From assembly GCA_963726135.1 (NCBI GenBank), contig CAVSBE010000008.1, positions 2,666,001-2,730,000 of the forward strand: DNA of 64,000 nucleotides, written 5' to 3'. The notes beneath the pieces were generated by a model, which searched no databases, was not told the DNA's origin, and saw only the letters and a list, made by a program, of their open reading frames with translations. The translations under genes were made by a program, and so were the position numbers. Shown piece by piece: positions 1 through 7,683 of this stretch (its first letter is position 1; each line of letters starts with the position of its first letter). The DNA is from Bog-473 sp963726135. Its GTDB lineage: Bacteria; Actinomycetota; Acidimicrobiia; Acidimicrobiales; RAAP-2.

Positions 1-422
1 CGGTCGGATCACGCCCAGTTGCCGGCGGAAGCCGAGGTCGTCAAGCCTGCCCCAGCGCTCCACGATCTGTCCGTCTCGCAGGCGGAAGATGTTCACGCCA
101 GGCAGCGACACAGTCTCTCCTGAAGGGGCGACCCCCATGATGGGTGCGCCGGTATGGGTTCCGCTGGCGGTGAACTGCTCGACCACGATGTCGCCTTCGG
201 CGACAAGGAGGTGAAGGTCGCTGTGCCAGTCCGGGAAACACGGACCGGAACAGAGCGCCAGGCGCTGCGCATCCCTTCCCTGTCGGCGGTGGCACCGAAC
301 GGTGGATCGTTGTTGACAAAGTCCTCCGCGAGGTACTGATCGACTGCATCGAGGTCACCCTTGGTGAACAGTGCGTCGATGAACTCGGTCACTGTGGTCT
401 TGTTCTTCTCGGTCGTGGTCAT
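1..422 (-). pseudogene. SnoaL-like / ester cyclase family protein, frameshifted and cut by window edge
   Basis: Small NTF2-fold protein of the SnoaL/ester-cyclase type; substrate unknown. The start is the ATG at 420-422, with no strong ribosome binding site. The first frame gives MTTTEKNKTTVTEFIDALF and the typical loop NNDPPFGATADREGM. The reading then has to change frame near 250-262 (ALFRSVFP) and again near 228-233 (PDWHSDLHLLVAEGDIVV). Read this way it continues as FTASGTHTG, then VNIFRLRDGQIVERWG, which is the usual C-terminal half of the family, and runs off the window start. Two single-base indels 20-30 bases apart restore a full family match, so this is either a recent pseudogene or a sequencing error. 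Family call is good; function is not predicted. Confidence 0.6.
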
Positions 423-660
423 GTTTGCATTGTGAGAGTTACCGTCCCTGTGACCACCCCGAACCAATTGGGGTACACCAGGTTCTCCCAGCCACTATCG
501 ACCTTTATCCGCAGGTTCGCCCTGGGGTCGCGCACTCAGTCACGCGATCCTCGCAGGGACTAGCTCATACCGCCGAGACGGGGGGCATCGAGGCCCCCCC
601 AGGACGGCGTGGTGAGTTGTGCCAACAGTGCCCGTAACCTCTTCGTCAAGGAGTCGAGCT

Positions 661-879
661 ATGGAAGATGTGACCGAGCTGATCTCAAAGGTAAGCCAGG
701 AGCTAGGTCCTGACGCTTCAGATGAGGAGATCAGCGAGATGGTGCTCCAAGCCATCGAGGCGATGCCCGAATCGGATCGGGAGCAGTTGCTGGAGCAAAT
801 GGTGAAGGGGACTAGTTCGGGTCAGCTTCGCCATCTCGACAAGGAAGTAGACGCTGACCGCCAAGCGGACGGGGGGTAG
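661..879 (+). CDS. small hypothetical acidic protein (72 aa)
   Basis: The start is the ATG at 661, preceded by a strong ribosome binding site AAGGAG (648-653) seven bases upstream; a longer in-frame extension to 619 has no such site. The 72-residue product is acidic and predicted helical, with Asp/Glu-rich segments (ASDEEISEMVLQAIEAMPE) and no Cys, signal peptide or membrane segment. I do not recognise a family. It stands alone between the broken SnoaL gene and the insertion sequence, with no operon partner. Evidence that it is real is the ribosome binding site and normal amino acid composition. Confidence 0.55.
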   Translation: MEDVTELISKVSQELGPDASDEEISEMVLQAIEAMPESDREQLLEQMVKGTSSGQLRHLDKEVDADRQADGG

Positions 880-1378
880 AGAGGCCGAATACCCCACCCT
901 GACCTGAGTTCAGCTAGTCCCGGGTCCGAGCTTGAGCATCCACGAGAGGGTGCCCCCGTTCGCCGGGTCCGAGACTCGCCTATCTCTTCCCTCCTCCCAA
1001 AATGCACGGTGTTGTGCGTTCGTTGTGTTTACCCGTGCCTAGGGTTCTCAGCCAGTGGAATCGTTCCTAAGGCCTCCGCAAATCCTGGCGTCGATGCGTC
1101 GCCAGTTGCTCGCACTCAAAGAGGCATGGCACAAGACCGGGGACTGCCTTGCGCCCGCTTGCCAGGAGAGGGCAATGCACTTCCCACCGTCGCGCTATTG
1201 CAAGTTCCATACGGAGTAGATCGCAATAATAGACATCGTCGTTGTGTCGGACGATGTTTTGACTCAACGGCTGAGGAGAGGCGGGTGCCCCAGATCGCCG
1301 GGAAGATGTCAACGTCGGCGCCACGGAAACAGGGTTAGATCGCCTCGTAACCACCGCCCGCGCCCTGAGTCGGGTCAC
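880..1378. other. gene-poor stretch before the insertion sequence
   Basis: About 500 bases of lower GC content than the core region. Overlapping reading frames on both strands have unnatural composition. The only segment that looks translated is the short Cys/His-containing frame at 1055-1219, listed separately. No tRNA, hairpin terminator or repeat was seen. Confidence 0.4.
1055..1219 (+). CDS. possible small Cys/His protein (41-54 aa)
   Basis: The frame opens after a TAG at 1040-1042 and ends at TAG 1217-1219. Possible starts are GTG 1055 (AGGG ten bases upstream) or ATG 1094. The C-terminal half reads CLAPACQERAMHFPPSRY followed by CKFH, a CxxxxC...CxxH spacing like those of small zinc-binding domains. 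No family is recognised. It is too short to be sure it is translated; the Cys/His pattern and natural composition are the only support. Confidence 0.25.
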   Translation: MESFLRPPQILASMRRQLLALKEAWHKTGDCLAPACQERAMHFPPSRYCKFHTE

Positions 1379-1404
1379 TGGAATTGACCCGCTTCGGTAG
1401 ACAC
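1379..1404. repeat. IS3 terminal inverted repeat (orfB-distal end)
   Basis: This 26-bp end pairs imperfectly with the reverse complement of 2620-2645. The shared core is TTGACCCGCT, followed by a second conserved GACAC block. Confidence 0.7.
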
Positions 1405-1417
1405 GGGTTTATGGGAT

Positions 1418-2307
1418 TCAGGCCACCACGAGGGCGGCTTCGTAGTCATGCGGGCTGAGATGGCCGAGCCCGGCTTGGGCCCGTTCTCGGTTGTAGAAGA
1501 TCTCGATGTAGTCGAAGAGGGCGCTGCGCAGTCGCGCCCGGTTCATGTAGATCAAGGGTCCGTGGATCCAGCTCAGCTCGCGCTTGAGGGTGGCCCAGAA
1601 GGTCTCCATGGCAGCGTTGTCATAGCAGTCGCCGGTGGATCCATAGGAGGGGACGAGTCCGAGCTCGTGCAGTCGGTTTGTGAAGTCGAGCGAGGTGTAT
1701 TGGACATCCCTTGTCGCTGTGATGCAGCGGCGGGATCACCGGGTCCCGCCGCGCCACCGCCATCGAGACGGCCTCGATGACCAGCTCTGAGGTCTGACGG
1801 GTGCCCATGGACCAGCCGACGAGCCCTCGGCCATAGAGGTCCTTGACGCCGGCCAAGAAGAGCTTGCCCTCGCCGGTCATGAACTCGGTGATGTCGGCCA
1901 CCCAGCGCTCATCCGGTCGGCTGGCACTGAAGTCGCGCTTGAGCAGGTCCGGAGCCGGAGCCACGTCGAGACGGCCCCGGCGCCACTTCTTGCGCGAGTG
2001 CACCCCCACCAGGTCGAGTTCGGCCATGAGGCGGGCGACGCGTTTGCGCCCGACCCGGGTGCCGACCCGGCAGAGCTGGCCGTGGACCCGGGGGTGCTCC
2101 ATAGGTACACCTCGAGCGCCGGTAGATCTCTCTGATGGTGTCGGCCAGGTAGGCGTCGTCGACACAACGAGGAGACGGCGGCCGGCTGGCCCAGGCGTAG
2201 TAGCCGCTGCGTGAGACCTTCGACACCCGGCACAACGCTTTGACCGGGTACTGGTCTCGGTGAGCGGAGACGAACCGGAAGCGGCTTAGCGGTTCGTCTC
2301 CTTGGCG
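1418..2307 (-). pseudogene. IS3 transposase OrfB (rve/DDE integrase), two frameshifts
   Basis: Catalytic half of the IS3 transposase. Pieces in order are FVSAHRDQYPV and SRSGYYAW (HTH_21 region), RVHGQLCRVGTRVGRKRVARLM, then DERWVADITEF (first catalytic Asp), LHHSDKG (second Asp), YGSTGDCYDNAAMETF and LKREL (catalytic Glu), and finally YNRERAQAGLGHLSP. Two single-base insertions break the frame: an extra C in a C run near 2089-2094 and an extra base near 1711. Undoing both restores a standard OrfB. It would normally be made by -1 frameshifting from orfA at the A7 run 2308-2314 (T7 on the coding strand). Confidence 0.8.
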
Positions 2308-2627
2308 AAAAAAACTGAAGCCTTGAGGAGGATCTCGCGGTCCATCTTCAACTCGGCGTTCTCTTTGCGCAACCGCTTGAGCTCAGCGAGCTCGGACTCG
2401 CTCAACGCCTCGGGATCCCGTCCTCGAGCCTTCGCCTTGTCCTCAGCTTTCAACCAGTTGCACAACGTCTGGTCGGGGATGCCGAGGCCGGCAGCGACCT
2501 GGCGGATGGAACGATCACCTCGGCGTGCCAGCTCACACGCTTCACGCCGGAACTCCTCGGGATAAATCGACGGACGACCCACTGCGGGCTCCTTCCTCTG
2601 GGGTCTTCCCCAGAATGAGGTGTCCAC
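2286..2627 (-). CDS. IS3 transposase OrfA (HTH_Tnp_1)
   Basis: DNA-binding subunit of the IS3 transposase, 113 aa from ATG 2627 or 98 aa from GTG 2582 (VGRPSIYPEEFRREA), which is where most homologues begin. A helix-turn-helix covers roughly residues 20-65 (SIRQVAAGLGIPDQTLCNW). The C-terminal ELKRLRKENAELKMDREIL is the leucine-zipper region for multimerisation. The T7 run on the coding strand (plus-strand A7, 2308-2314), just before the stop, is the probable slippage site that would fuse OrfA to OrfB. This frame is intact, unlike orfB. Confidence 0.85.
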   Translation of the reverse strand: MDTSFWGRPQRKEPAVGRPSIYPEEFRREACELARRGDRSIRQVAAGLGIPDQTLCNWLKAEDKAKARGRDPEALSESELAELKRLRKENAELKMDREILLKASVFFAKETNR

Positions 2628-2645
2628 GAGAGCGGGTCAACTCCA
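2620..2645. repeat. IS3 terminal inverted repeat (orfA-proximal end)
   Basis: It ends GCGGGTCAACTCCA on the plus strand, the inverted counterpart of 1379-1404. It lies just upstream of orfA, where IS3 elements carry their promoter. Confidence 0.7.
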
Positions 2646-2986
2646 CTTGGAGATACGACCGCGTCTTGTGGAGCCAAAACCGGAAGCGGCCCTGGTCCGA
2701 CTAGCCCGATTCGCGCACAAATTCATGCCCGGCTCCTTTTTGCTACGAACCCTAAAACCGGTCGCAACCAGTGACAAGGTCCGATTCCGCAGGATCACGC
2801 CAGTTTCATCCGGTGGTTTCTCTTTTCGTCGGACGCCGTTCGCGCGATGGCGGGTGGGTCACATCTTGGGAGTGAGTTCGTAAACGCGGTCCCAGCCGAC
2901 CACGCACTGCCCCCGGGCGCTGAGACAGTGAGTGTTAGATCATCAACGGCAGGCCGTCCTTGTCTGTGTGGCAATGGCTGGTTATG
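2646..2986. other. no gene recognised
   Basis: About 340 bases between the insertion sequence and the 3' end of the next gene. GC content is below the window norm. No reading frame here has convincing composition or a ribosome binding site, and no hairpin with a U tract was seen. Confidence 0.4.
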
Positions 2987-4132
2987 TCACGCGGTCGGAT
3001 TTTGCTGGCTGGGAGTCGGAAGCTGTTCCGCGGCTTGGACCACCTGAGCATCGGTGGCGTCAACCACGAGTGGGCCGCCGGGAACCGGTGCGAGCCACAC
3101 GTGGATCATTGGCTGACTGATGTGATTGGTGGAACCTGCCGCGCACGCTCCTGCGTGCGTGACTCCTACGACCACCCCGCTCGAATTCGAAAAGCATAGA
3201 TTCGTGTGGATGTGCCACTCGGTCAAACATCCTCCGGGCATAGGTGGGATGGCACCGACTTGATTGGAGGCCATGAGATACATCGCTGCCACGAGGATCG
3301 CGCCGTGGGGCGTATTGGCGTAGACGAGTGATTCGATGGCGTTGGGATCAAGAAGGTTGCTGTCATTGATAAAGCTTGGTTTGGCATAGTGCACGACGGG
3401 TTGCCCAGTCGGAGTTATCGGTACATACCCATCGGCGCGAGCGTTGGCGAGGCTTTGATAGCGGCTCACCGCCGACACCGTTTGGTTGACCAGCGCCAAA
3501 GCGGCTTGCTGTTGCGCGGCCGTCGGTGTGGTGGTGCAGCTTGGGGTGACCATCTGCATGCCTGCACCCATGGATCCCATCGTCAAGGGCCAGGTAATAG
3601 GTCCGGCCGGTGAGTTGGTTGCGAGAGAGATGGCGCTGCCATTCCCGCTTCCCGATGTCCCATCTCCCATACCGGGCATGCCCGGCATTGGGCTGGAGGT
3701 TGCTCCAGGCGTGGCTGTGGTGGATCCAGGCATGCTGGTAGAGGGTCCGGTCGGCGTCATGGTCATTGACGGCACGGTTCCGGCGCTGCTCGTAGTCCCC
3801 GAGGAGCCATTCATGGCGGGCATGGTGCCGCCTGGCTCAGCCGAAGGTTCGCTGCTCGGCATCGATGGCATCGACTGGGCCGATGGTGACGGTGACATCG
3901 GTCCGACGGACCGTGTCGTCGGCTGACTGTGCGAGGTCATTGATCGCATTCCAGTGCGCGTCACGGTGGCACCAGCTTGAACGTCACTCGTGCTCGGACC
4001 TCCTGACAGGATTGTGGCAGCCATCACCAGGATGGCGGCAACTCCAACCGTCATGAGCGCCCCCCACCACATTCGGGCGGCCAGGCCCATGGCCGACCAA
4101 CGCTGCGTAATCCGTTTCTTGAGGCGCTCCAT
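2987..4132 (-). CDS. Met/Ser/Pro-rich membrane-anchored secreted protein, paralogue of 5417-6265
   Basis: 381 aa from ATG 4132, preceded by AGGAGG on the coding strand. Residues 1-20 are basic (MERLKKRITQRW), and a membrane segment (MWWGALMTVGVAAILVMA) follows. Residues about 45-180 are a low-complexity Ser/Thr/Pro/Met linker with MPGMPGMG-type motifs. The C-terminal domain, about residues 200-370, is shared with the product of 5417-6265: a YQSLANARADGY helix, VVHYAKP, LVYANTP, AMYL, then GGCLTEWHIHTNLCFS and PMIHVW. The paired Cys residues, the WHIH motif and Met-rich linker suggest an extracytoplasmic metal (perhaps copper) function, but this is inference. I do not recognise the family. It lies downstream of the membrane protein 4428-5420 with its own upstream motif. 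Confidence 0.7.
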   Translation of the reverse strand: MERLKKRITQRWSAMGLAARMWWGALMTVGVAAILVMAATILSGGPSTSDVQAGATVTRTGMRSMTSHSQPTTRSVGPMSPSPSAQSMPSMPSSEPSAEPGGTMPAMNGSSGTTSSAGTVPSMTMTPTGPSTSMPGSTTATPGATSSPMPGMPGMGDGTSGSGNGSAISLATNSPAGPITWPLTMGSMGAGMQMVTPSCTTTPTAAQQQAALALVNQTVSAVSRYQSLANARADGYVPITPTGQPVVHYAKPSFINDSNLLDPNAIESLVYANTPHGAILVAAMYLMASNQVGAIPPMPGGCLTEWHIHTNLCFSNSSGVVVGVTHAGACAAGSTNHISQPMIHVWLAPVPGGPLVVDATDAQVVQAAEQLPTPSQQNPTA

Positions 4133-4427
4133 GGGCGCTCCTCCTGACGATCTGTTGAGCATTCAGCATCAACCCCAGAAGTCAGGGGCGGGTGACGCGG
4201 GTGTTAGGGAACTGTGATCCGGGGTCGCACAGTACGCGTCCGGAACCTGGCGATCCCCCTGGCTGCAGTGAGCTCCGCTGACTTCATACAGCCCCACCTG
4301 TGGTCACAACTCGTTTGTTCGTGACCGGCGTTGATCTCAGGGGCACATGCAACAACGGCTTCGCCGTCGAGTGGATCCACGCGCGATCAAACGACGCCAA
4401 GCCGGCCGCCGGGCAGCCCTGGAGCTA
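4133..4427. promoter_or_regulatory. intergenic region with TTCC(C/T)TAACACCC-type motif
   Basis: Spacer upstream of the anchored protein at 2987-4132 (minus strand). On the coding strand, near 4199-4217, it carries TTCCCTAACACCC, closely matching TTCCTTAACACCCC upstream of the paralogue at 5417-6265. The shared motif in otherwise unrelated spacers points to a common regulator. No gene is seen in the rest. Confidence 0.4.
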
Positions 4428-5420
4428 CTACGAGATCGACGCGGAGCTCGCCGCGAGTCCGCCCGTACGGCGCGAGCTGGCCGCGTCGCTCACCACCCGG
4501 GCCGGCACCCGGTTCGGGTAGACCGTCAGCGCCAGCAGGACGAGCAGGGGCCCCGTGTTGGGGTCGGTCATGATGCCGCTGAAGGGCTGCCCGAAGGCCT
4601 CGCCGAACACCCAGTAGTCGAGGGCCAGCGCGGCGCCGGCAACCAGGAAGAAGGTCGGGTGGCGCGAGAGGAGCGGGCCGAGGCCGATGACGAAGGAGAG
4701 GACGGCGCAGGCCACGGCGAACGCGCCCCCGCCGCTCCCGACGACGTGGGCGACCGACAGCTGCACGTGGGCCAGCCAGCCCGGTTCGCCGGTGACCGCG
4801 TTGCTGATGGCACCCGAGACGGCCCCGCCGGCCCGGTTCGCTGGCAGCAGCCACAGGATCCCCATGCCGCTCCACACGACGGCCCAGACGGCCTTGCCGC
4901 CTCGTTCGCCCAGCGGCCCTTCGGAGGCGGCCGACCCTGGTGTTGCCGGCCGGGGTGCCCGCGGCCATGCGAGTACACCGATGGCGAGGTAGAGGAGTGC
5001 GGCACCGGGGGCGCCGGTGAGCGGCGAGGCCATGCCGGTGAACAGCATCCCGAATCCCTCGCCGAGGCCCCACACGCCCAGCGCCCAGGTGAAGGAGAGG
5101 ACGAGCGCGGGCCTGACGGTCTCGCGGACCAGCAGACCGACACCGATCAGGATCTGCACGCCGGCGAACACGGCGTCAATGAGAGCCGGCTGCACCGAGA
5201 TCAGGTGCGCCAGGTGCGTGATCGTGCTGGATACGACTCCGGGCTGCCCCTGTGCCATCGGGAGGATCACGCTGTTGGCGAAATTCGCCCCGAACATCTT
5301 GGGCTGGAGCTGCAGCAGCCCGTCGATCAGCCAGATGATGCCGAGGCCGATCTGGATCGTCCGGGCGGACACCCGCCCCGATGCCCGTGCCGGCATGGCC
5401 GTTCCGGAGAGGGTGCTCAC
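4428..5420 (-). CDS. polytopic membrane protein of unknown function, coupled to 5417-6265
   Basis: 330 aa from GTG 5420. The start overlaps the upstream stop as GTGA (5417-5420), which indicates translational coupling and decides the start. About seven to eight hydrophobic segments are visible, e.g. IQIGLGIIWLIDGLLQL near the N-terminus, AVFAGVQILIGVGLLV, ALLYLAIGVLAWP, VVWSGMGILWLLP, VACAVLSFVIGLGPLL, FFLVAGAALALDYWVF and LLVLLALTVYP. A loop near the middle (about residues 150-175) is Pro/Gly-rich. The pattern of a short QPKMFG-type loop after the first helix recalls DoxX-like proteins, but I do not claim membership. It probably acts with the secreted protein encoded just upstream. Confidence 0.7.
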   Translation of the reverse strand: MSTLSGTAMPARASGRVSARTIQIGLGIIWLIDGLLQLQPKMFGANFANSVILPMAQGQPGVVSSTITHLAHLISVQPALIDAVFAGVQILIGVGLLVRETVRPALVLSFTWALGVWGLGEGFGMLFTGMASPLTGAPGAALLYLAIGVLAWPRAPRPATPGSAASEGPLGERGGKAVWAVVWSGMGILWLLPANRAGGAVSGAISNAVTGEPGWLAHVQLSVAHVVGSGGGAFAVACAVLSFVIGLGPLLSRHPTFFLVAGAALALDYWVFGEAFGQPFSGIMTDPNTGPLLVLLALTVYPNRVPARVVSDAASSRRTGGLAASSASIS

Positions 5421-6265
5421 GCGTTCCCATCGATGATCGGTGCCAGCTCGGCCCGCGTCAGGTCGGGCTGGAACTGGTGTGTGGCGGCCAATGACGGCTC
5501 GGTCCAGACGTGGAGCATGAAGTAGGTGTTCGTGTTGTGGACGCCTGAGGCGCAGGTGCCGCTCGATGTCGTCCTGCCGACGACCTGCCCGCCCGAAAGG
5601 CAGAGGTTGTCGTCCGCGTGCCACTGGGTGAGCGACCCGCCGATGTCGGGACCGGGTGTGCAGGGGGCGGGCCCGAGGTACATGGCGCCCATGAGCTCGG
5701 GGCCGTTCACCGTGTTGGCGTACATGAGGAAGGCGGGGTAGAAGGGGTCGAAGCCATCGGTCCTGGCGATCTGCCAGTTGGCGTAGTGGACCAGGTACCC
5801 GTTTGGGTTGGTGGCCGGGGTGTAGCCGGCCGCAGTGGCCGCGGCGAGGCTCGCGTACTTGGCGAGCGTGACCTTGGTCGCGGCCACCAGCTGGTCGGCC
5901 GCCGCCTGCTGCGTCGCCATCGGTGGGCCGCTCGGCACCGGCGCCATGACCATGCCGTCACCCATGACCGTCGCCCCCTTGACGTTGGAGCAGACGGGTG
6001 CGCTCGCGGTACTGGCGACATCGCCGGGGCTTCCACTCATCGCCATGCCCCCCGTCGATCCCGCGGCACTCGACGTGACCGAGCCGGCGTTCTTCGACGC
6101 GGCCGAGCTGCTCGATGCCGGGTGCCGGGGCGTCTCGACCACGGTGGCCGCCGCGGCCACCAGGACGGCGGCCAGGCCAACCGCGGTGATACCGATCCAC
6201 CACATCCTGGCCGCCAGGCCCATGATGGCCCAGCGTTGTGTGACTCGTTGTGCGAGACGCTTCAC
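5417..6265 (-). CDS. membrane-anchored secreted protein, paralogue of 2987-4132
   Basis: 282 aa from GTG 6265, preceded by GAGGAG on the coding strand. A basic N-terminus (VKRLAQRVTQRW) is followed by a membrane segment (WWIGITAVGLAAVLVAAA), a Ser/Ala/Gly/Met linker, and a conserved C-terminal domain: KYASLAAATAAGYTP, LVHYANW, LMYANTV, AMYLGP, then GGSLTQWHADDNLCLSGG and FMLHVWTEP. The WHIH of the paralogue is WHAD here, and one Cys of the pair is at a different place, so any metal site differs. The stop overlaps the start of the membrane protein downstream. Function is unknown; an extracytoplasmic binding role is inferred. Confidence 0.7.
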   Translation of the reverse strand: MKRLAQRVTQRWAIMGLAARMWWIGITAVGLAAVLVAAAATVVETPRHPASSSSAASKNAGSVTSSAAGSTGGMAMSGSPGDVASTASAPVCSNVKGATVMGDGMVMAPVPSGPPMATQQAAADQLVAATKVTLAKYASLAAATAAGYTPATNPNGYLVHYANWQIARTDGFDPFYPAFLMYANTVNGPELMGAMYLGPAPCTPGPDIGGSLTQWHADDNLCLSGGQVVGRTTSSGTCASGVHNTNTYFMLHVWTEPSLAATHQFQPDLTRAELAPIIDGNA

Positions 6266-6318
6266 CCGCTCCTCCTCACCATCTCTTCTACAGGTTCGGC
6301 CTGAGATGTGAGAAAGCC

Positions 6319-6345
6319 TTAACTGGGGTGTTAAGGAAGTGTTAG
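6319..6345 (-). promoter_or_regulatory. 11-bp-spaced direct repeats of (C/T)TAACAC upstream of 5417-6265
   Basis: On the minus strand the sequence reads CTAACAC, TTCC, TTAACAC, CCCAG, TTAAGG, i.e. half-sites starting 11 bases apart. One-turn-spaced direct repeats are typical of OmpR/PhoB-type response regulators. The block lies about 55-80 bases upstream of the GTG start at 6265. A partial match lies upstream of the paralogous gene near 4199-4217. Confidence 0.5.
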
Positions 6346-6611
6346 TCCCCGCTCGAGCACCAGGGGAAGGAACGGCGGCCCGGTTCTTCCAGCTCGTGGC
6401 CTTCCGGCCCGGGCGCCGCTTCCGGGTCGTCCCCACCAGGGCCAACGGCCAACCGCACTGGGGTTCTACGAGGTCGATCCCGTCACGGGACTCTCTCATC
6501 GCCAATGGCATCATCGTGTTCACACTGGCCGGAGACCTCGTCTCCGCGATGACCCGCTTCGATACGAGCGTGCTCCCCCGATTCGGTCTGCCCCGGACCC
6601 TGCCTGACTGA
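6339..6611 (+). pseudogene. 3' fragment of a sigma-70 factor with SnoaL-like tail
   Basis: The last about 90 codons of a large extracytoplasmic-type sigma factor of the kind that carries a C-terminal SnoaL domain. Recognisable pieces are FRVVPTRANGQPHW, NGIIVFTLAGDLVSAMTRFD and the family-typical ending SVLPRFGLPRTLPD. Between them the sequence GFYEVDPVTGLSH is found only in another frame, so two compensating frameshifts lie near 6463 and 6500. The sigma-2 and sigma-4 regions are absent upstream. This is therefore a remnant, not a working sigma factor. Confidence 0.6.
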
Positions 6612-6712
6612 GGCGTCGTCAGCTGGTTGCAGCTGGCTGGCTCGCGGTATAGGGGCCCTACGGCCCTGCCCGGCCGCCCCGTCAGGCGCGACAACGGTGG
6701 CAGAGGTTTGCC

Positions 6713-7612
6713 ATGTCCCGGACTACCGACGCTTCGCCCCATCCCACCGGAATCGCATCGACGACCACTTCGGCCGCTCCCGACGACCCGCCGGGGCCGC
6801 CGCGACGGCGTTCCCACTGGGCCCGCTGGGTGCTGGGAGGGGTCGCCCTGCTCGTCCTGGCCGGCGCGGGCACCTTCGCGTTCCGCTGGTTCCACAGCGG
6901 CGCGCAGTCGCTGCCCACGAGCGTCGCCATCGATCGCTACCGGCACGAGGTCGGGTCCGACCCTGACGGCGCAGGCCCGACCCCAGGCGTCTACTCGTAC
7001 CGGGGCTCGGGCACCGAGACGATCTCGGTCCCCCCCAAGTCCCAGTCCGAGGGGCCCGGGATCCCGGGCACGGTGATCGGGCAGCCCGCGGGGTGCTTCG
7101 AGTTCCGGCTCGACTACTCGAACCGCCACTGGCAGAGCTGGGACTACTGCGTGCGCTCGGGCACGCTGCAGAGCCCGTCGCGGGCCGGCTACTACGACTG
7201 GGACTTCGTCGCCTTCCACGTCGACGACACGTCGACCTTCCGTTGCAGCCGCGCGGTCATGACCATCCCGGCGGACGTCATACCGGGGACACATGGCGTG
7301 GTCGCGTGCACCGGGAGCAACGACCACCTCGCCATCGGACCCGTGGCCATGCGGGGCACCTCCACGGTGGTCGGCATGGCCACGGTCGACGTCGGTGGGC
7401 GGGCGGTTCGGGCCGTCGAGGTGGGCGAACAGGTGACGTTCTCGGGTGGACAGAGCGGCACCAACTCCGCGACGACGTGGTTCTCCGCATCGTCGGGACT
7501 CCCGCTGCGCGGCACGTGGCACACCGTCGTGTCCACGGCGTCACCGGTCGGGCACTCGACTCTCGACGCACACGGGGACTTCGCACTGACGAGCCTGACG
7601 CCGCGACGCTGA
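6713..7612 (+). CDS. hypothetical membrane-anchored extracytoplasmic protein
   Basis: 299 aa from ATG 6713, with AGAGG upstream. Residues 1-35 are a Pro/Thr-rich cytoplasmic tail. One membrane helix (WVLGGVALLVLAGAGTFAF, about residues 38-57) follows, then about 240 residues outside. The external domain has four Cys residues (GCFEFRLDY, DYCVRSG, FRCSRAV, VVACTGS) that could make two disulfides, and a β-rich Gly/Thr composition. No family is recognised. It is monocistronic: the next gene points towards it. Confidence 0.6.
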   Translation: MSRTTDASPHPTGIASTTTSAAPDDPPGPPRRRSHWARWVLGGVALLVLAGAGTFAFRWFHSGAQSLPTSVAIDRYRHEVGSDPDGAGPTPGVYSYRGSGTETISVPPKSQSEGPGIPGTVIGQPAGCFEFRLDYSNRHWQSWDYCVRSGTLQSPSRAGYYDWDFVAFHVDDTSTFRCSRAVMTIPADVIPGTHGVVACTGSNDHLAIGPVAMRGTSTVVGMATVDVGGRAVRAVEVGEQVTFSGGQSGTNSATTWFSASSGLPLRGTWHTVVSTASPVGHSTLDAHGDFALTSLTPRR

Positions 7613-7683
7613 ACCGAGACGACGCGCTCCGCCGCGGCTCGAGGCCCACGCTCCCAGTCGTCAAGCCGGAGGCCGGGTGACCC

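Larger units (their letters stand above)
1379..2645 (-). mobile_element. IS3-family insertion sequence (decayed), 1267 bp
   Basis: The element is bounded by imperfect terminal inverted repeats. The left outer end (1379-1404) begins TGGAATTGACCCGCT and the other end (2620-2645, reverse complement) begins TGGAGTTGACCCGCT; both begin TG and match at most of the first 25 positions. Inside, on the minus strand, are orfA and orfB in the usual overlapping IS3 arrangement. Flanking bases (ending CAC on the left, beginning CTT on the right) give no clear target duplication, suggesting an old insertion or later rearrangement. orfB carries two frameshifts, so the copy is probably inactive as sequenced. 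Confidence 0.85.

Noticed and set aside
5417..7522. Extension of the anchored-protein frame to 701 codons
   Set aside because: GTG 6265 has a good ribosome binding site and begins the conserved region; the rest is antisense to another gene and intergenic.
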